This document shows positions 21,602 through 21,650 of a stretch of DNA of 21,650 bases, piece by piece. The notes under the pieces are model-generated. The model saw only the letters and a program-made list of their open reading frames with translations. It was not told the origin of the DNA and made no database searches. Origin of the DNA: JAAYCI01 sp964370195 (GTDB taxonomy: Bacteria; Bacillota; Clostridia; Oscillospirales; Ruminococcaceae); NCBI GenBank assembly GCA_964370195.1, contig CAYJIH010000031.1, positions 1 to 21,650 on the forward strand. The letters run 5' to 3'. The first letter of the stretch is position 1, and each line of letters opens with the position of its first letter. The translations under genes and the position numbers were made by a program.

Positions 21602-21650
21602 CGGGGTGTAGCGCAGTTGGTAGCGTGCTGCGTTCGGGACGCAGAGGCCG
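21602..21650 (+). tRNA. tRNA-Pro (anticodon CGG), cut by the window end
   Basis: The visible 49 bases begin CGGGGTG, typical of tRNA-Pro, followed by a normal D arm and an anticodon stem CTGCG/CGCAG with loop TTCGGGA, so the anticodon is CGG. The T arm and the 3' acceptor strand are outside the window. Confidence 0.93.

Overview
The window looks like ordinary chromosome of a low-to-mid GC anaerobic Firmicute, most likely a Clostridia member (Oscillospirales or Lachnospirales level). The reasons are strong GGAGG-type ribosome sites, consensus TTGACA/TATAAT promoters, tRNAs with encoded CCA, SpoIIAA/SpoIIAB-like switch proteins, a DUF362-ferredoxin protein, a SPL-like radical SAM protein and a single-chain glycyl-tRNA synthetase. 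I see no phage, insertion sequence, CRISPR array or rRNA. The genus cannot be fixed from the sequence alone.

Layout. (1) 118-4913, minus strand: a tight four-gene operon read from a polyprenyl-type GT2/GtrA glycosyltransferase, through a membrane-anchored NAGPA-type phosphodiester glycosidase and an unrecognised single-pass membrane protein, to a PIG-L de-N-acetylase anchored at its C-terminus. It looks like a surface-glycan building and trimming unit. (2) 5019-6476, minus: cytoplasmic GH13 alpha-amylase. (3) 6691-8049, plus: Sfp-type phosphopantetheinyl transferase translationally coupled to an RsbW/SpoIIAB-like ATPase, then a STAS antagonist; the transferase mRNA appears leaderless. (4) 8216-10955, plus: PAS-GAF-GGDEF-EAL cyclic-di-GMP enzyme, a perfect 72-bp tandem duplication that copies a ribosome site and start codon, and a DM13 lipoprotein closed by a terminator. 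(5) 11157-12308: lipoprotein MsrA-MsrB fusion. (6) 12511-13896: glycyl-tRNA synthetase, whose terminator contains the promoter of the next operon. (7) 14081-17331: aminotransferase, DUF362-2x[4Fe-4S] protein and ispE. (8) 17481-17670: tRNA-His and tRNA-Gln(TTG). (9) 17961-20360: double zinc-ribbon membrane protein and a tandem-TPM membrane protein. (10) 20381-21250, minus: radical SAM protein. (11) 21502-21650: tRNA-Gln(CTG) and a tRNA-Pro(CGG) cut by the window edge.

How the parts may work together. Genes in groups 1, 4, 5 and 9 encode many envelope or extracytoplasmic proteins, so much of the window serves the cell surface: glycan synthesis and trimming, methionine-sulfoxide repair outside the membrane, and TPM-type envelope proteins. 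Groups 3 and 4 are signalling modules, a partner-switch pair and a cyclic-di-GMP enzyme. No single clearly new system is proven. The best candidates for follow-up are the surface-glycan operon, the 72-bp duplication with its 18-codon upstream ORF, the transferase/partner-switch cluster, and the DM13 plus MsrAB lipoprotein pair.
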